Part shown: positions 1-10,515 of the stretch, in pieces
Layout of the letters: the number at the start of each line of letters is the position of its first letter
Numbering within the stretch: position 1 is the first letter of the stretch
Assembly: GCF_040183065.1 (NCBI RefSeq)
Contig: NC_091127.1
Coordinates: 23,616,391 to 23,680,390, forward strand
Direction: 5' to 3'
Length of the DNA: 64,000 nt
Origin: Periplaneta americana
Lineage: Eukaryota > Arthropoda > Insecta > Blattodea > Blattidae
Notes under the pieces: model-generated
What the model was told of the DNA's origin: nothing
The model's database searches: none
The model's input: only the letters and a program-made list of their open reading frames with translations
Program-made: the position numbers and the translations under genes

Positions 1-300
1 TTGCATAAATGCATGTTAAATCAGTGCACAAGATTTCAGAAGTCTATGTCTAATGGTTGTGGAGTTATGAAATAATATATGTGAAAATTTTCAAATTTTG
101 GAAAATTTAATTTAAAGTAAAAAGTAAATTCTTAAAAATATTATTAGTAATCCTTTTTATACTTTTATCGGATATTTAAGTTCAAATATGTCTTGTTGTG
201 GTAAATTGTAATATTTGTGCAATTGTGAGTTCATTTCCTTACAACATTTTAGAAATTTAGAGCCTGCATTTTCTGATAATATTGTGGTCGTTCACGTACA
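1..300. mobile_element. Half of a long-TIR foldback element (left part outside window)
   Basis: The first 300 bases are the reverse complement of the left arm of the complete foldback element at 38492-39232 and resemble its right arm directly (for example the shared AATATTATTAGTAATC and GTGGTCGTTCACGTACA). The terminal motif CGTTCACGTACA ends at 300 and is followed by TA. No coding capacity is seen, so this is probably a non-autonomous element. The superfamily is not certain; TA flanks would fit Tc1/mariner. Confidence 0.75.
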
Positions 301-302
301 TA

Positions 303-892
303 CTGGGTGTTCATTTCAAAGTGTGTCATGACGTCACTGTTGTTGGGTCACCGATTTGAAGCGAGTTTCAGCTTATATGTTAGAGAAGTTGCCTATTATT
401 AAAGGCGTTCTTCAATCTGAACTTGAGAACGTGTACGGTATAACTTGAACGTCGTAGCAACAGATGGCGGTCTGTACGGTCTGTATGCTACCATAACCTC
501 TTTCGAACTGTGCTTTGCGCCGGCAAGTCGTACGCAGGGTATTTGTTATCATCGGTTGCGTACGGTAACATTCCACAACACAAATCAAATGCTCCGTGTC
601 CATGTTGACCGTCGAAGTTAATGTCAACAAATACGTAAGTAATCGTCTTAACCCTCTCCCCATATCCCGACAGTACGTATTTCCAAACAGTTCACATTCC
701 TGCCACTACCGGCGTTACCGTACATATCGGTACGTACTCTTCAGAATGAACGCCGTACTTGCTAGGCAACTTATCTGCCTCATAGGTTATACACCTCTGC
801 GGAAGTGTAGGAAGATTGAATTCTCTACGCTCATCGGCTAGCCACATGACGGCATACAGCGAGCCATGACACACTTTGAACTGAACACCCAG
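303..892. mobile_element. 590-bp MITE with 28-bp terminal inverted repeats
   Basis: The ends at 303-330 and 865-892 are inverted copies of each other (CTGGGTGTTCA...GTGTCATG) with one mismatch in 28. Both sides are flanked by TA. Short frames inside on both strands do not resemble proteins. The element sits exactly at the right end of the foldback element at 1-300. The bases after it (TACCCTTA) equal those that follow the complete foldback copy at 39233-39240, as if the MITE had inserted at that boundary. Confidence 0.8.
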
Positions 893-894
893 TA

Positions 895-1682
895 TACCCT
901 TAAGTATAAAAATAAAGGGGGTGCCATTTGAAATTTCAAAGTGGGGGTGACTGGTGTGTAGGGGGTGTAATCTAAAATGCAATTAAGCTTGGTTTCAGAC
1001 TTCCCCCTCAATATCTAAATTGATGTGTTTTTTGTTTAAATTGAATTCAATTTAAATAATTAGTTATTTAGACTGGGAACTTTTGAAATGAAAGCCCTGT
1101 ATGCAAATGTTTTAGATTTCTTACTGAGGAAGATGAAGTTGGGGGTGCACGGGCCCCATCTAACCCCCCCCCCGACGCAACGCCCTTGACTTTTTGCATA
1201 GTTTCCTCGGGTTAATAAATTAATTACCAATCTCCTCGTGGCAAAATGTAGTGAAAGAAAATGGATTTCGTGAAGCTCGCGTGAAATCGAAAGTTTTTTC
1301 GTGTGAAATGTGCTGTTGTTTGGAATATTCAGCCAGAATGGACCTTACAAAGCAGGAAACTTTTTTGCGTATGATGGAACGTGAAAGCAATTCCGAAACT
1401 CTCCAGATATTGAGTTAAAATAAACCGTGTAAAGGGCAGAACTTTTCTAGACACAGGCGTCGTGAAAGCCTAAAATCTCATACAATAAATTTGCAATATT
1501 TCCTTCGGAAAGTATACAAAGATCGAACATACATAGTAGATTTACACTATAAAAAAACATGTCCCGAATTAGAAGGGACCACACAAACTAGCCACGTTAG
1601 CAGAGTCCAGAAAGTCAGACTGACCATATCAGGAAGCATTAGCAACTAACCAACGTTTCGTAACATATACACAGATATCTCA
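895..1682. other. No gene seen; G-rich then AT-rich spacer
   Basis: This stretch holds repeated GGGGGTG runs at 915-975 and a C-run near 1166-1174, then unremarkable AT-rich sequence. I see no coherent reading frame or paired terminal repeats. It may be the remnant of an unclassified transposon. Confidence 0.5.
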
Positions 1683-2393
1683 TTTGTGCGAGATCGTGCG
1701 TATTTGCTTGGTTTCCGCACAAAACCAATCCGCGGAAAGTCTAAAATTCCACATTCAGTATTCCCAACCTAACACAAATAACAATTTCCCTCTTCTTACC
1801 GCTTAAGTGACATATTGATTTTACTGCTTTAAGCTTTTAACATATTATTTTTAGAGGCGTTCAATATAGTAATAATTATAAATTGGAAACTTACCACTGC
1901 AATTTCACCTAAATTGCACTGTTAATTATTGTTTTTAAATATTTGCAAAAACTAAGTAAGCTCTACAACTCCACTAAAGTTACTGCATTCGTGATGCAAG
2001 TAACATTAAGGAAGCCGTGAAAAAATCGACAAGATTCCAGACTCATCATAGACTGGGGGGGGGGGGGAAGACAGATATATATCACGGCCTGCTGGAATAT
2101 AGTAAACACAGAAAACATTTTAAAGCAACAATGTTGAAGACAGATATTTTTGTTTTACAAATTTGCCGTCATTGAACAGAAACCAAGATGGAGATTTCAT
2201 TGCAACTAATTAGAAATTCCTCTTTCAGGTATGTAATAAACGATCTTCGCACAAAATAATGTACGATACACGAGCGGTATGTTTTCTTTCAATTCTCGGA
2301 AATTAAAAAAGCTCAACTACGTTTCGCTTTTTCAATCTTTTCCTCGAACATGAAAACTTCAACATACCGCTCTTGTAACGCATATTACTATTG
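1683..2393 (-). repeat. Dispersed hairpin repeat, copy 1 (family shared with 31.7 kb and 43.3 kb)
   Basis: On the minus strand this runs from a hairpin (around 2270-2386, with the motif AGCGGTATGTTG) to a conserved tail ending in the complement of TTTGTGCGAGATCGTGCG at 1683. The same order of blocks occurs at 31744-32564 and 43282-44099. The 13-G run at 2055-2067 lies where copy 3 has a C-run of similar length. No coding frame is shared among copies. The family is unclassified. Confidence 0.75.
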
Positions 2394-2765
2394 TCAATCT
2401 GGAGAACTGTAGCTATGGAAACCAGTCTGTTGAGACATACGTAATGCGGAATCCAGACGCAGCTGGAGCAATCGCTCCCCATAGCATGATGAGTCACGTA
2501 TCGATGGCCAATAGCATTTGGATTGATATTCTTTTCTTCTCGAATCGATATCGAAACAGAATCCTCTGCGGGGATTAGCAGGGGGGGCTAAGATCCCCTT
2601 ATGCAACCGACAGCTGCACTTCAAATTACGTCACCGTTACCATAACAACCTTCCTTTCTTTACTCAAGATTTCGAAGAATTTTCCAGTAAAGAAATTGTT
2701 TTAAATGAGTAATGGTCTTGCAAAACTTCGTTTTCAATGTTGTAATTTTGAAGAAGGACACACTG
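2394..2765. other. No gene seen
   Basis: Mixed-composition spacer between a dispersed repeat and a SINE relic. The short frames on the minus strand lack recognisable motifs. Confidence 0.4.
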
Positions 2766-2865
2766 GTAATACAGTAGAATGGTTAGAGCATCAGCTTTCC
2801 ACACTGGAGACCTCGAGTTCAAATTCTGGCGAATTTAAATTACTTTTTGGTGAAAAATAAAGATA
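2766..2865 (+). repeat. Decayed tRNA-derived SINE
   Basis: The A-box-like GAATGGTTAGAGCA and B-box-like GAGTTCAAATTC are spaced as in a tRNA. The intervening text (CAGCTTTCCACACTGGAGACC) matches the SINE head seen at 59036 and, inverted, at 30541-30610. Acceptor-stem pairing is absent, so this is not a tRNA gene. Confidence 0.55.
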
Positions 2866-3124
2866 ATAATTGACAGATTCCTCAAAGTTATACAGTTTCT
2901 ACTGCATTCATTTCGCCAGTCTTCTTTAATTGATTAATTAATTCTCATCGACCCGGAAATCAAAAGAAAATTTAACAATCAGAACAGAAATTTTTTTTTT
3001 TTCGTTGTTGGTAACTCTATGTCATCTATTAAATGCTTTATGGTTGTGCTAACAGATTGAGTTACTTGTCAACAATGTGACGATGAAACGTGTGTTCAGG
3101 TTACTGCCCAGCGACAGTCCTGAT

Positions 3125-3332
3125 GTATTTTATATTTTGATGATTGGTTAATTAATTTTAACCCGGCACACTCACAACCACACTCGCATTCATACAAATT
3201 TCCAAACTCTAGACACCCAGGTAATGTTTCTTCTTCAAGAAAAATTCACCGGGAGCCGAGCCCGGGAATCGAACCCGGGATCTCCGGATTTGCAAGCCAG
3301 CATGCTGACCAACAGACCACGGATGCAGTCAA
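3125..3332 (-). repeat. tRNA-derived SINE, minus strand
   Basis: On the minus strand the head has a perfect T-arm (CCGGG TTCGATT CCCGG, within 3250-3285) and a D-arm-like A box. It is followed by a SINE body containing ATTACCTGGGTGTCTAGAG and ending with GCCGGGTTAAAATTAATTAA. The anticodon stem is mismatched and no acceptor stem forms, so I call a SINE rather than a tRNA gene. No clear target duplication was found. Confidence 0.65.
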
Positions 3333-5480
3333 ACAATAATTTTTATATTCACCCACCATACCCCTATAAAGATTGTGTGAATTTAATGGCAACCCTATTT
3401 CATTTTTTTTAATTCTTTCTTCTTTTCTTTCTTCAGTTACATCCTTACTCTGTTTTTAAATCTGCAATACTAGGACCACTATTTCTAGTTTCATTTATCA
3501 AGTTTTCTATGACATAAAAATACAGCAAAGTACTTCACTCCCCGAACTGAACAAGTAATATTAAACAGAACTTTTTAGGCTTCTTGTATACAATCATTTT
3601 GTCCATTTTCCCTTCCCCTCCAGTGTAGAAAAAGAATTCAGATTTTCATATCATATCATTCATATTTCTCATCTCATTCAATAGGCATATTCGCGTCAAG
3701 ACGCATGTATTCATCCGCTTATGGGAGAGGGCGTCCTCTATACAACAGTTCCTGAATTCCCAGTCTTCCGCAGTATCTCTGCCAGGATTCATTCCGTAAG
3801 AGCACTTCCAAGGGCGCTTCGACACCTTTGAAGGGCAGTTGGGTTGGATCCTATAATGCTTGGTCACTTTGGCGGTACAAAGAGCGCGGGAGGGTAGGAG
3901 GCCCCCATTGGGTGAGCGGATGAGGGGTCACATGCGGCCGGTGGGCTGGTACACCCTCATCCTCATTCATACACTTCGGGGTGCACAATAGGTCTCAGTA
4001 TAGCTGACGTGCAAAGGATCGTCCTAACCCATCCGTAGCCACCGTAACCTAACCTAGAGCAAATGACGGGTAATAAATATAATTTGATTTGCTTCCGCAC
4101 TCTTGAGACATGAGTGGAGTCCTCTCATTTAGACGATAAGATTTTACTACTAGAAAATCTGTTTCTTATGGCTGTAGCGTGAGATGCGTTGACACTCTGA
4201 ATCAAATCAGTTATCTTGTTCGAGATATTAAAAATTCATATGTTGAATACAGTGCTACATTATAGTAATACTAGTGGCTTGTACAGTAAATGCTGCAAAC
4301 TAAGTAAATTAGAAGTTCAAATAAAAATGTTTCAGATTTATTTTCAATAAAGAATTTTGGAAGTTATTTTCTTCCATAATAATGAAACATACTCCCTCTG
4401 AATGTTTTTTTTTATGCCAAATCCTTTTTCTTGAACCTATCCACCTTTAGTTTTTGAGTTTCAACGCGAAAACGCAAGTAACAATGTCAGGACGATCAGT
4501 GGGTTTTTCATGTGGAAGTAAAGCAATAGCTATTTCAGGTCATTGTGGATTGTAGGTGAAAGTTAAAAAAAAGTCAGGTTTGCTATGCATTCGAACAATT
4601 AACAATATAGCATCTTGGTATAGCTGCTGCATGTAGAGCTTGAAATGTAGAGGGTAAAATCATTTTATCCTGCTAAGAGATCTTACTGAAATGATCGGGA
4701 GACTATAAAATATTGTAGGCCTTTTAGTTTATCAGTAAGTAATACCTTTTGATATTTCCTTAAAAACTCTAATTTTTGCGCTCTCTCGAGCCAATACTGA
4801 AGGGAATCACGCATATAAATATCTACACCACACCGCCATTAAATAAATGAAAATGACCCAATCCCACTTGATTAATAACTATAAAAATTGATTTTTAATA
4901 ACAATATTATTATCTTTGGTAAGTTTTATAGTTTTCAGTAACATATACTATGTATACTATATAGCCGCCACTCAGTAAATTATAGAAATGAAGATTTAAT
5001 TTAAGATATTCTCTACATCTACTCATATAACCCCAAAACATTTCACTTTCATATCATCGAAATAGCATTAATATTATAATTAATGAAAAATAGTCACATC
5101 ATGGGATTAACTATAATAATATTTCATTTCTAATGGTAATAATGTCATCAAACCACCTCAAGTTTTGTAGTTTTTAATGTCCAATACACAGCTGTACTCA
5201 GAAAATTACACACCACAGACCTGTAAATAATTTTAATAAGTCTTGAAGTTCTTAATAACCAATTAAATTTGAGCTCTAAATATGTCAGCAATCTTGCAGA
5301 TCATGGCCTTCGTGTAATATTGTTTATTGTAGTGTGTGTTTTGTTTTATTCTGAAAAGCCATTATTTCTCAAAACTGACGACAGATGGATTGTGGAAAAT
5401 AGGAAAATGATGTAGGAAAATTGACATTTCACTGAAAACAACTATTTGTCTGAAAAATTTTGGGTTGCAAGCTTCAAAAT
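3333..5480. other. No gene seen; AT-rich spacer with one GC-richer block
   Basis: About 2.1 kb. The block 3640-4060 is GC-richer (GGGTGAGCGGATGAGGGGTC and following) and ends in CCGTAACCTAACCTAG; it may be part of an unclassified repeat. The rest is AT-rich with no paired termini or protein-like frame. Confidence 0.45.
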
Positions 5481-5560
5481 GAAGGGTCATTTATTAAAAT
5501 CCGTTCAGCCGTTTTCCCGTAGCTTCCATTACCAGTTCAAATTATATATATAGATATCTT
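5481..5560 (+). repeat. Probable non-LTR retrotransposon 3' tail
   Basis: The motif ATCCGTTCAGCCGTTTTCCC followed by an ATATATATAGAT tail resembles the widespread insect RTE-type 3' ends. Only the tail is present and no coding part is visible upstream. The assignment is from motif recall. Confidence 0.4.
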
Positions 5561-6490
5561 GCACCCTGAGATTCCAAAGTAAATTTTTGCTCGGAAAAAA
5601 TTAAAGAACTATAATTCTGTTTCAGTAACGACAGTGTTATTCGGAAAAGCTGAAAATTTTACGTTAGTATTTATGGCACAAGAAGTCTTGAAATGGAAGT
5701 ACGACTGTTTGCCACTATTCCTACCCCCCCTCCCATAAACATCAATTGTGCATCTCTTGCTTCAAGTCTATCCCGCTTATGTTGGAGGCTTTGCTCCATG
5801 CTGGCCGCAAGAGAAAGAATCCCAGAAGATTTGTATGTATGTCTGTATTTCTTCATAGTGTCCTCAGGAGTAAGAACGGAACGAGCCAGACTCTAATCCG
5901 GACGGTACTCATATTTTTTCCACCACCATAAATCCACGATTAAAAATTATGAAGCGCTAAACAAATAACAATTCTGACGACAGCAGATGAGAATAGAGAG
6001 AAAAACTGGGCGTTAATGAGCAGCCAAAACAAACACACAAAACGAGGCATGAGATCTAATTGCGGCCGTCTAGCGTGTAGATGGAGGAGCACCATTTCGT
6101 AAGACAGTTTCAATTTCGCAGAAAAGCATCGTCTTAATGTCTCCCATAATGAACTGCCACACAAACAAATGAGGAGAGCGGCACGCTAGGACAGAAAAAG
6201 GGAAAAACAAAAAAAGCTCACTGAATCGTCTGTCATTTGTCAGCGAACAAAACAAACTGGCATTCTTTTATAACGACGAATAAAAATAGAATGAGAAACA
6301 AGCATTCTTCTGCTCGAATTAAATAATTTGGGTACGAGAACTGCCTCTAAACTCCCACCATAACGACAGACAGATACACACTGTTACGTGACAACCGGCT
6401 ACACATAGCTACACCAAAATACTAATTGAAATTTTTTGAAACGAATGATAAAATATATCAAGAATGTTATACCTCTACCGCAGCTTCTGT
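5561..6490. other. No gene seen
   Basis: Short overlapping frames on both strands at 5670-6255 show no domain. I see no repeats with matching ends. Confidence 0.4.
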
Positions 6491-6625
6491 AACTGCACAA
6501 ATGTAACACAACACAACGTAATTTAAGGTAACGTAACATAATGAAATACAATACAGCATAGGCTTAGCGTAACATAATAAAACACGCCGTAACGTAAAAC
6601 AACACAGTACAAACTAACACGATAT

Positions 6626-7183
6626 AATAGTACATTATGCAACGAGCCTATAATGAAGGTAATTAAGAAGTGAGTATGGATATTTATGAAACGAGCGCAA
6701 GCGAGTTTCATAATTTTCATACGAGCTTCTTAATTACCATTATAGGCGAGTTTCATACGACTTTTTATGCTCGGCCATATTTCTAACTTTATATTATTAA
6801 TTTTTTAGCAATGTCCCGTATGTTGTGAGATGTGCGCAGACGCGAAAGTATTGATTTTTTCCGAGGAACAGACGTCCACATTGACCTTGCTAGGCCATAA
6901 GAACCTACAGAGGTAACATTGAAATTAAATTAGACATTGAAAAACGAGATGGCAAATTGAATTTATTTGAATATTATTTACAATTAACGCTAATTATTAT
7001 AGTAACAGAACATAATCTTCTGCGACAGTATTGGATTTCCAGCCTCCGTGACTTTTCGCTAATTCTCTTTCGATTGCATATCCGAGAATAATCGATACTT
7101 GCGGTTTTATAACGGTAGAAAGCTGACCTGTCATTCTGCTACCAGGTGTATAATTACTACATTTCGGCATGGTCAAGCATAAA
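6626..7183 (-). mobile_element. Tyrosine-recombinase-derived element, copy A (Crypton-like)
   Basis: Shares both ends and internal blocks with 9115-9695. The left end AATAGTACATTATGC is followed by a hairpin (arms 6646-6670 and 6726-6747). A short inverted repeat TTTATGCTCGGCCA near 6764 pairs with TGGTCAAGCATAAA at the right end. On the minus strand it opens with MPKCSNYTPGS and later shows SHGGWKSNTVAEDYV, which resembles the C-terminal block of tyrosine recombinases. The middle of the protein is missing. Crypton kinship is inferred from that block. Confidence 0.55.
6997..7170 (-). pseudogene. Internally deleted tyrosine recombinase fragment
   Basis: A 57-residue frame from ATG at 7170 to a stop at 6997. 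The first 11 residues (MPKCSNYTPGS) recur in the sister element at 9.6 kb, so they probably mark the true N-terminus. The final block HGGWKSNTVAEDY looks like the 'HGGW-S-TVAE-Y' segment near the C-terminus of eukaryotic tyrosine recombinases, where the Tyr (codon 7012-7014) would be the nucleophile. The conserved Arg/His boxes expected upstream are absent, so the fragment cannot be catalytic. It could instead be a chance resemblance in a short peptide, but the motif is specific enough that I favour the recombinase reading. Confidence 0.5.
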
Positions 7184-8044
7184 ATAACGTAACTTAACAT
7201 TACATGATAAATAAATAATGAAGTGCATCATCACAATGAAAACGTAAACATTAACTTTAGAATGAAAACGTTACAGTAAAATTAAAAAATTGTAAAACCA
7301 TTTACGAAAGGAACATAAACATAATCACAAAGATACTTGGTAACCATGGAAACATAAAAATGACGTCATTTCATGATAATCGTGCGACGTCACATTCTTA
7401 GTCATAACATGGCCAACATTGAACAAATGTATATGTAACTGTACCAAATACCTTACTATAATAATACCGGACAGCTGTATACTAGCAGCATTGGCGTGAG
7501 TGCGAAATATCGCGGACCTGACATCTAGCGGAGAGGGATGGAATGACGTCCACATATACAAATATTAATACAGCGACATTCGGACTATTGTTTAAAACGT
7601 AAGTTACTAACGTGGAATAATATATGAAACATATAAGAAATGTTGAATAATAGTTAATGTAAAATTATTATCTTATATCAAAGCTGCATATTATGAGAAA
7701 TATTGCATACTTCATATTACTTTCCGTAATTAATTGTTAGTCTACATATTTTTTCTTTGGTTCACCGAGACAAAATCAATCTGATATTAGGAATGAATTT
7801 GCAGTAATGTTTTATATACCCATTGCTGACAACTGCAAAGATAAAATTGATAATATTGTGATGCTTGTAATAATTAGTAAAGGCATGTGGACAACAATAA
7901 AACTTAATTTGATAAAACCTTAAAATTTCTAATACATTTTAACTTCTATTCATTTATTAGGTCTAAATAAAAAAACTAATTTGTATTTCTCTATCAACAC
8001 AAAGACGAAGGAATTATGCCTACTAAAGAATGTTGTTGACTCAC

Positions 8045-8139
8045 GTTTTATGAACTGTCGGAAATCGAACATGCGATTTGGAGCAATTTGTAATGCTGCA
8101 ATTGTCACAATTATAAACAGCACACATAGACCCTGACAT
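8045..8139 (-). CDS. THAP-type zinc-finger first exon (partial)
   Basis: From ATG at 8139 the minus strand reads about 31 residues including MCAVYNCDN and SHVRFPT, then AAAAC followed by GTGAGT (8039-8044), a near-perfect splice donor. The Cys-x4-Cys pair, the AVYNC start and the His-x-Phe-Pro pattern match the beginning of C2CH THAP DNA-binding domains, found in P transposases and THAP proteins. The Trp and the C-terminal Cys-x2-His would be on a later exon, which I cannot find in the AT-rich 480 bp downstream. A different frame here (MLKCQGLCVLFIIV...) mimics a signal peptide, but I judge it spurious. It is probably transposon-borne, because it lies within an inverted-repeat-bounded element. 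Confidence 0.55.
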
Positions 8140-8272
8140 TTTAACACAGCACTAATTAATAAAACTATTAACTAGCCCAGCAACAACATACATTGCAGTT
8201 GATTACAGCTTGTTTCGCGAGTATCTCCACAACGGCAGGTAGGTAGCAGCACCAGCGTCGTTCGCAAGCAAA

Positions 8273-8758
8273 ACTGCTATACTAAAAGCCAGGTTATGAA
8301 CCGACGAAACAGGAAGTAGTTGGAAGGGCGAGAGGAAAGTGCGGGTTAGAGGGGTAGCCTGTGCAGTGATGACACGTTGGGTGTTGGGGGTGGGGGGGAG
8401 AACGAGAACGGAGCTTTTCATTGGACCTCGCGTGAAATTGTCGTCTGTTAACGAAAATCTGGCAACGGAATCACGGAGACAGTGTAGCCAGTTCATTTAC
8501 AGTACCACGTGCATTACGAGTCGCATTTCGTACCAGCATCATTAGCTCGTGCTTCCTTAAAAACAGTAATTTTAATTACTAATATTGTTGATAGTGTTAT
8601 CGAGAACTATATACAGTAGTTATTCCAAACATATCGGTGACAAACGCTGAACACGCTTTGAATCTCGCCCCACTATGTGGCAACAGAGCTCAGAAAGAGA
8701 CCAACAGAACGTTGCTTCCGGTTTAGTCGGTTCATAACCTGGCTTTTAGTATAGCTGT
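8273..8758. repeat. Subterminal inverted repeat (about 50-bp arms)
   Basis: CTATACTAAAAGCCAGGTTA... at 8277-8322 is the inverted copy of 8709-8754, with few mismatches. CTG flanks both arms at 8274-8276 and 8755-8757. This is either a subterminal repeat of the P-like element or a nested 478-bp MITE at its end. Confidence 0.6.
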
Positions 8759-8791
8759 CTGGTATTATTATAGTAAGGTATTTGACTGTAC

Positions 8792-9114
8792 GTTTCACAT
8801 GAGTTTAATATAGCAATTCCTTTGTTTTTTAGAACTTTGAACATGGATTTATATTAGGCGAATATCAGGCGAATATCAAGATGGCCATGACTACATCATG
8901 ATAACCACGTGACTCCGATTCGTGCCGAAGCCTGTCTTTCTCGTTAGCCACGATGATAATATTGTGCTGTATACTGCAGCGCTATATGAGGAGCTTGGAA
9001 TCAAAGTTGGACAACTCCACTTTTGCTTTTCTTACAGGAGGCGAAAAACTAGATCCTTGGAAACCAATGTCGCTGTTATATGAACATTTTTTAAAACATT
9101 CTCACGGGTCATAG
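8792..9114. other. No gene seen
   Basis: Spacer between the P-like and recombinase-derived elements. Contains a direct repeat of GGCGAATATCA at about 8859-8880 and GACAACTCCA at 9010-9019, the inverse of a motif recurring at 9.76-10.24 kb. Confidence 0.4.
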
Positions 9115-9695
9115 AATAGTACATTATGCAACGAGCCTATAATGGTAGTAATTAAGACGCGAGTTTCATAATTTTCATACGAGCGTCTTAATTACCATTA
9201 TAGGCAAGTTTCATACGACTTTTTATGCTCGACCACATTTCTAACTTGAAATTATTCATAAGTATCCATGTTGTTATCTGAATGAGGAGCGGAATTGACC
9301 TTGTGCAATAGCCTACCTCATAAATTGTGAGATGTGCGCAGACGCGAAAGTATTGATTTTTTCCGAGAAACAAATGTCGACGACCTTGATATAATCTAGA
9401 GAATAAAATAAACATTAATCTTGATATAACCTTGAAACTGAATTCGACATTGAAAAACGAGATGACAAATTGAATTTATTTGAATATTATTTACAATTAA
9501 CGCTAATTATTATAGTAACGGAACTGACTTTATTTCAAATGTAGTTTATTTAATGTGCAATTGGTGAAATCGATACTTGCGCTTTCATATTGGCGGAAGA
9601 CCTGAACTTTAATGAATAGGTGTACTTTAATGACGTCCATTAAAGGGCTGCTACCAGGTGTATAATTACTACATTTCGGCATGGTCGAGCATAAA
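9115..9695 (-). mobile_element. Tyrosine-recombinase-derived element, copy B
   Basis: Same ends as the copy at 6626-7183 (AATAGTACATTATGC at left, TGGTCGAGCATAAA at right) and the same hairpin near the left end (arms 9135-9160 and 9183-9205). The shared ATG frame starts MPKCSNYTPGS on the minus strand but continues differently. It lacks the HGGW block, so the internal deletion differs from copy A. Confidence 0.6.
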
Positions 9696-10260
9696 TATTT
9701 TTTCAGTTTCAAAATGTGATTAAAATTAATATTCAGGTCGAAATTTAAGTTTAAAAAGTGGAGTTGTCCATCTCTGAAACTAAGTCTGGAGTTGTCTGTT
9801 TTTGAAACCAAATGAAGCCATATGTAAAGTGGAGTTGTCTGCTTTTGAAACTAAACGAAGCCATATTTAAAGTGAAATTGTCTATTTTTGAATCTCAGTC
9901 TCTTCTAACTCGGTTTCAAAGCAAATTTACGTAAAACAGTACTTATGCATTCACAAACCGGTTATATAAACAATCAGCCATGTTGAATTCGCGATGCGTT
10001 ATGGGAAAAGGTGGTACGAATGTGGTCTTCTCATTGGCTACTGAAGGAATTGTCCTAATTTGAAACCAAAGGCACTGTGGAGTTGTCTACATTTTGATTC
10101 TAAAGCACACAATTAAGTGCTATTTTCGATCTGTTCTGTCCGTTTTTGAACCTAAACAGTTCCAGAATCGCATTCAGCACACAAAATTCTATGAGAAACA
10201 ATCAATATCTCTAAATCGCAAAAAATGGAGTTGTCTAACTTCGATACTATGTTCCTCACA
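9696..10260. repeat. Irregular repeats of TGGAGTTGTC
   Basis: TGGAGTTGTC occurs at 9759, 9787, 9830, 10078 and 10226, with a degenerate copy near 9870. Several are followed by a T-run and TGAAACYAAA, giving decayed units of variable spacing. No protein frame is evident. Confidence 0.5.
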
Positions 10261-10515
10261 TGTTACATAAACAATAAGGTTTTTAGTTTGCAAGCTTTCA
10301 TGTTATCGTCTAGCACTCTAGCTGTAATTTTAATGTCAGCGTTTATGTAAATCATTGTGAATGACCCATTAAATAACCAGGTTGCAAACTTCTGCGTTTA
10401 TGTTCCGTTTCTGATTAATTTTCATTGCAAATGACTCTTCACTTTTTTTTTAACTTTACGTAACACAATGTACCGTAACTTAACACCAAGTACATAATGT
10501 AACATATCGTAATAC

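Larger units (their letters stand above)
7445..8784 (-). mobile_element. P-superfamily-like element with 7-bp target duplication
   Basis: Terminal inverted repeats start CAAATACCTTACTATAATAA at 7445 and are mirrored at the right end (…TATTATTATAGTAAGGTATTTG, ending 8784). They continue through CCRGACAGCT for about 40 bp. ACTGTAC is duplicated at 7438-7444 and 8785-8791. Inside, on the minus strand, lies a THAP-type first exon with a consensus splice donor. CA-starting termini, a 7-8 bp duplication and a THAP exon together fit P elements. No further transposase exons are recognisable, so this is a non-autonomous derivative. Confidence 0.55.
7221..10444. mobile_element. Old Tourist-like palindromic MITE, split by later insertions
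   Basis: The left half (7221-7420: ATCACAATGAAAACG...TTGGTAACCATGGAAACAT) and right half (10265-10444: TTTATGTAAATCATTGTGAATGA...TTTTCATTGCAAATGA) match the two halves of the intact MITE at 48843-49657. About 2.85 kb of other elements lies between them. Divergence is clearly greater than in the 48.8-kb copy. Confidence 0.6.

Noticed and set aside
412..982. Three overlapping frames of 81-96 residues
   Set aside because: They lie in a TIR-bounded MITE or its edge and show no domain.
3236..3330. tRNA gene with a perfect T-arm
   Set aside because: The anticodon stem is mismatched, no acceptor stem forms and a SINE body follows.
7950..8147. Small secreted peptide (MLKCQGLCVLFIIV...)
   Set aside because: The same DNA in another frame gives a THAP start ending at a consensus donor, which explains it better.
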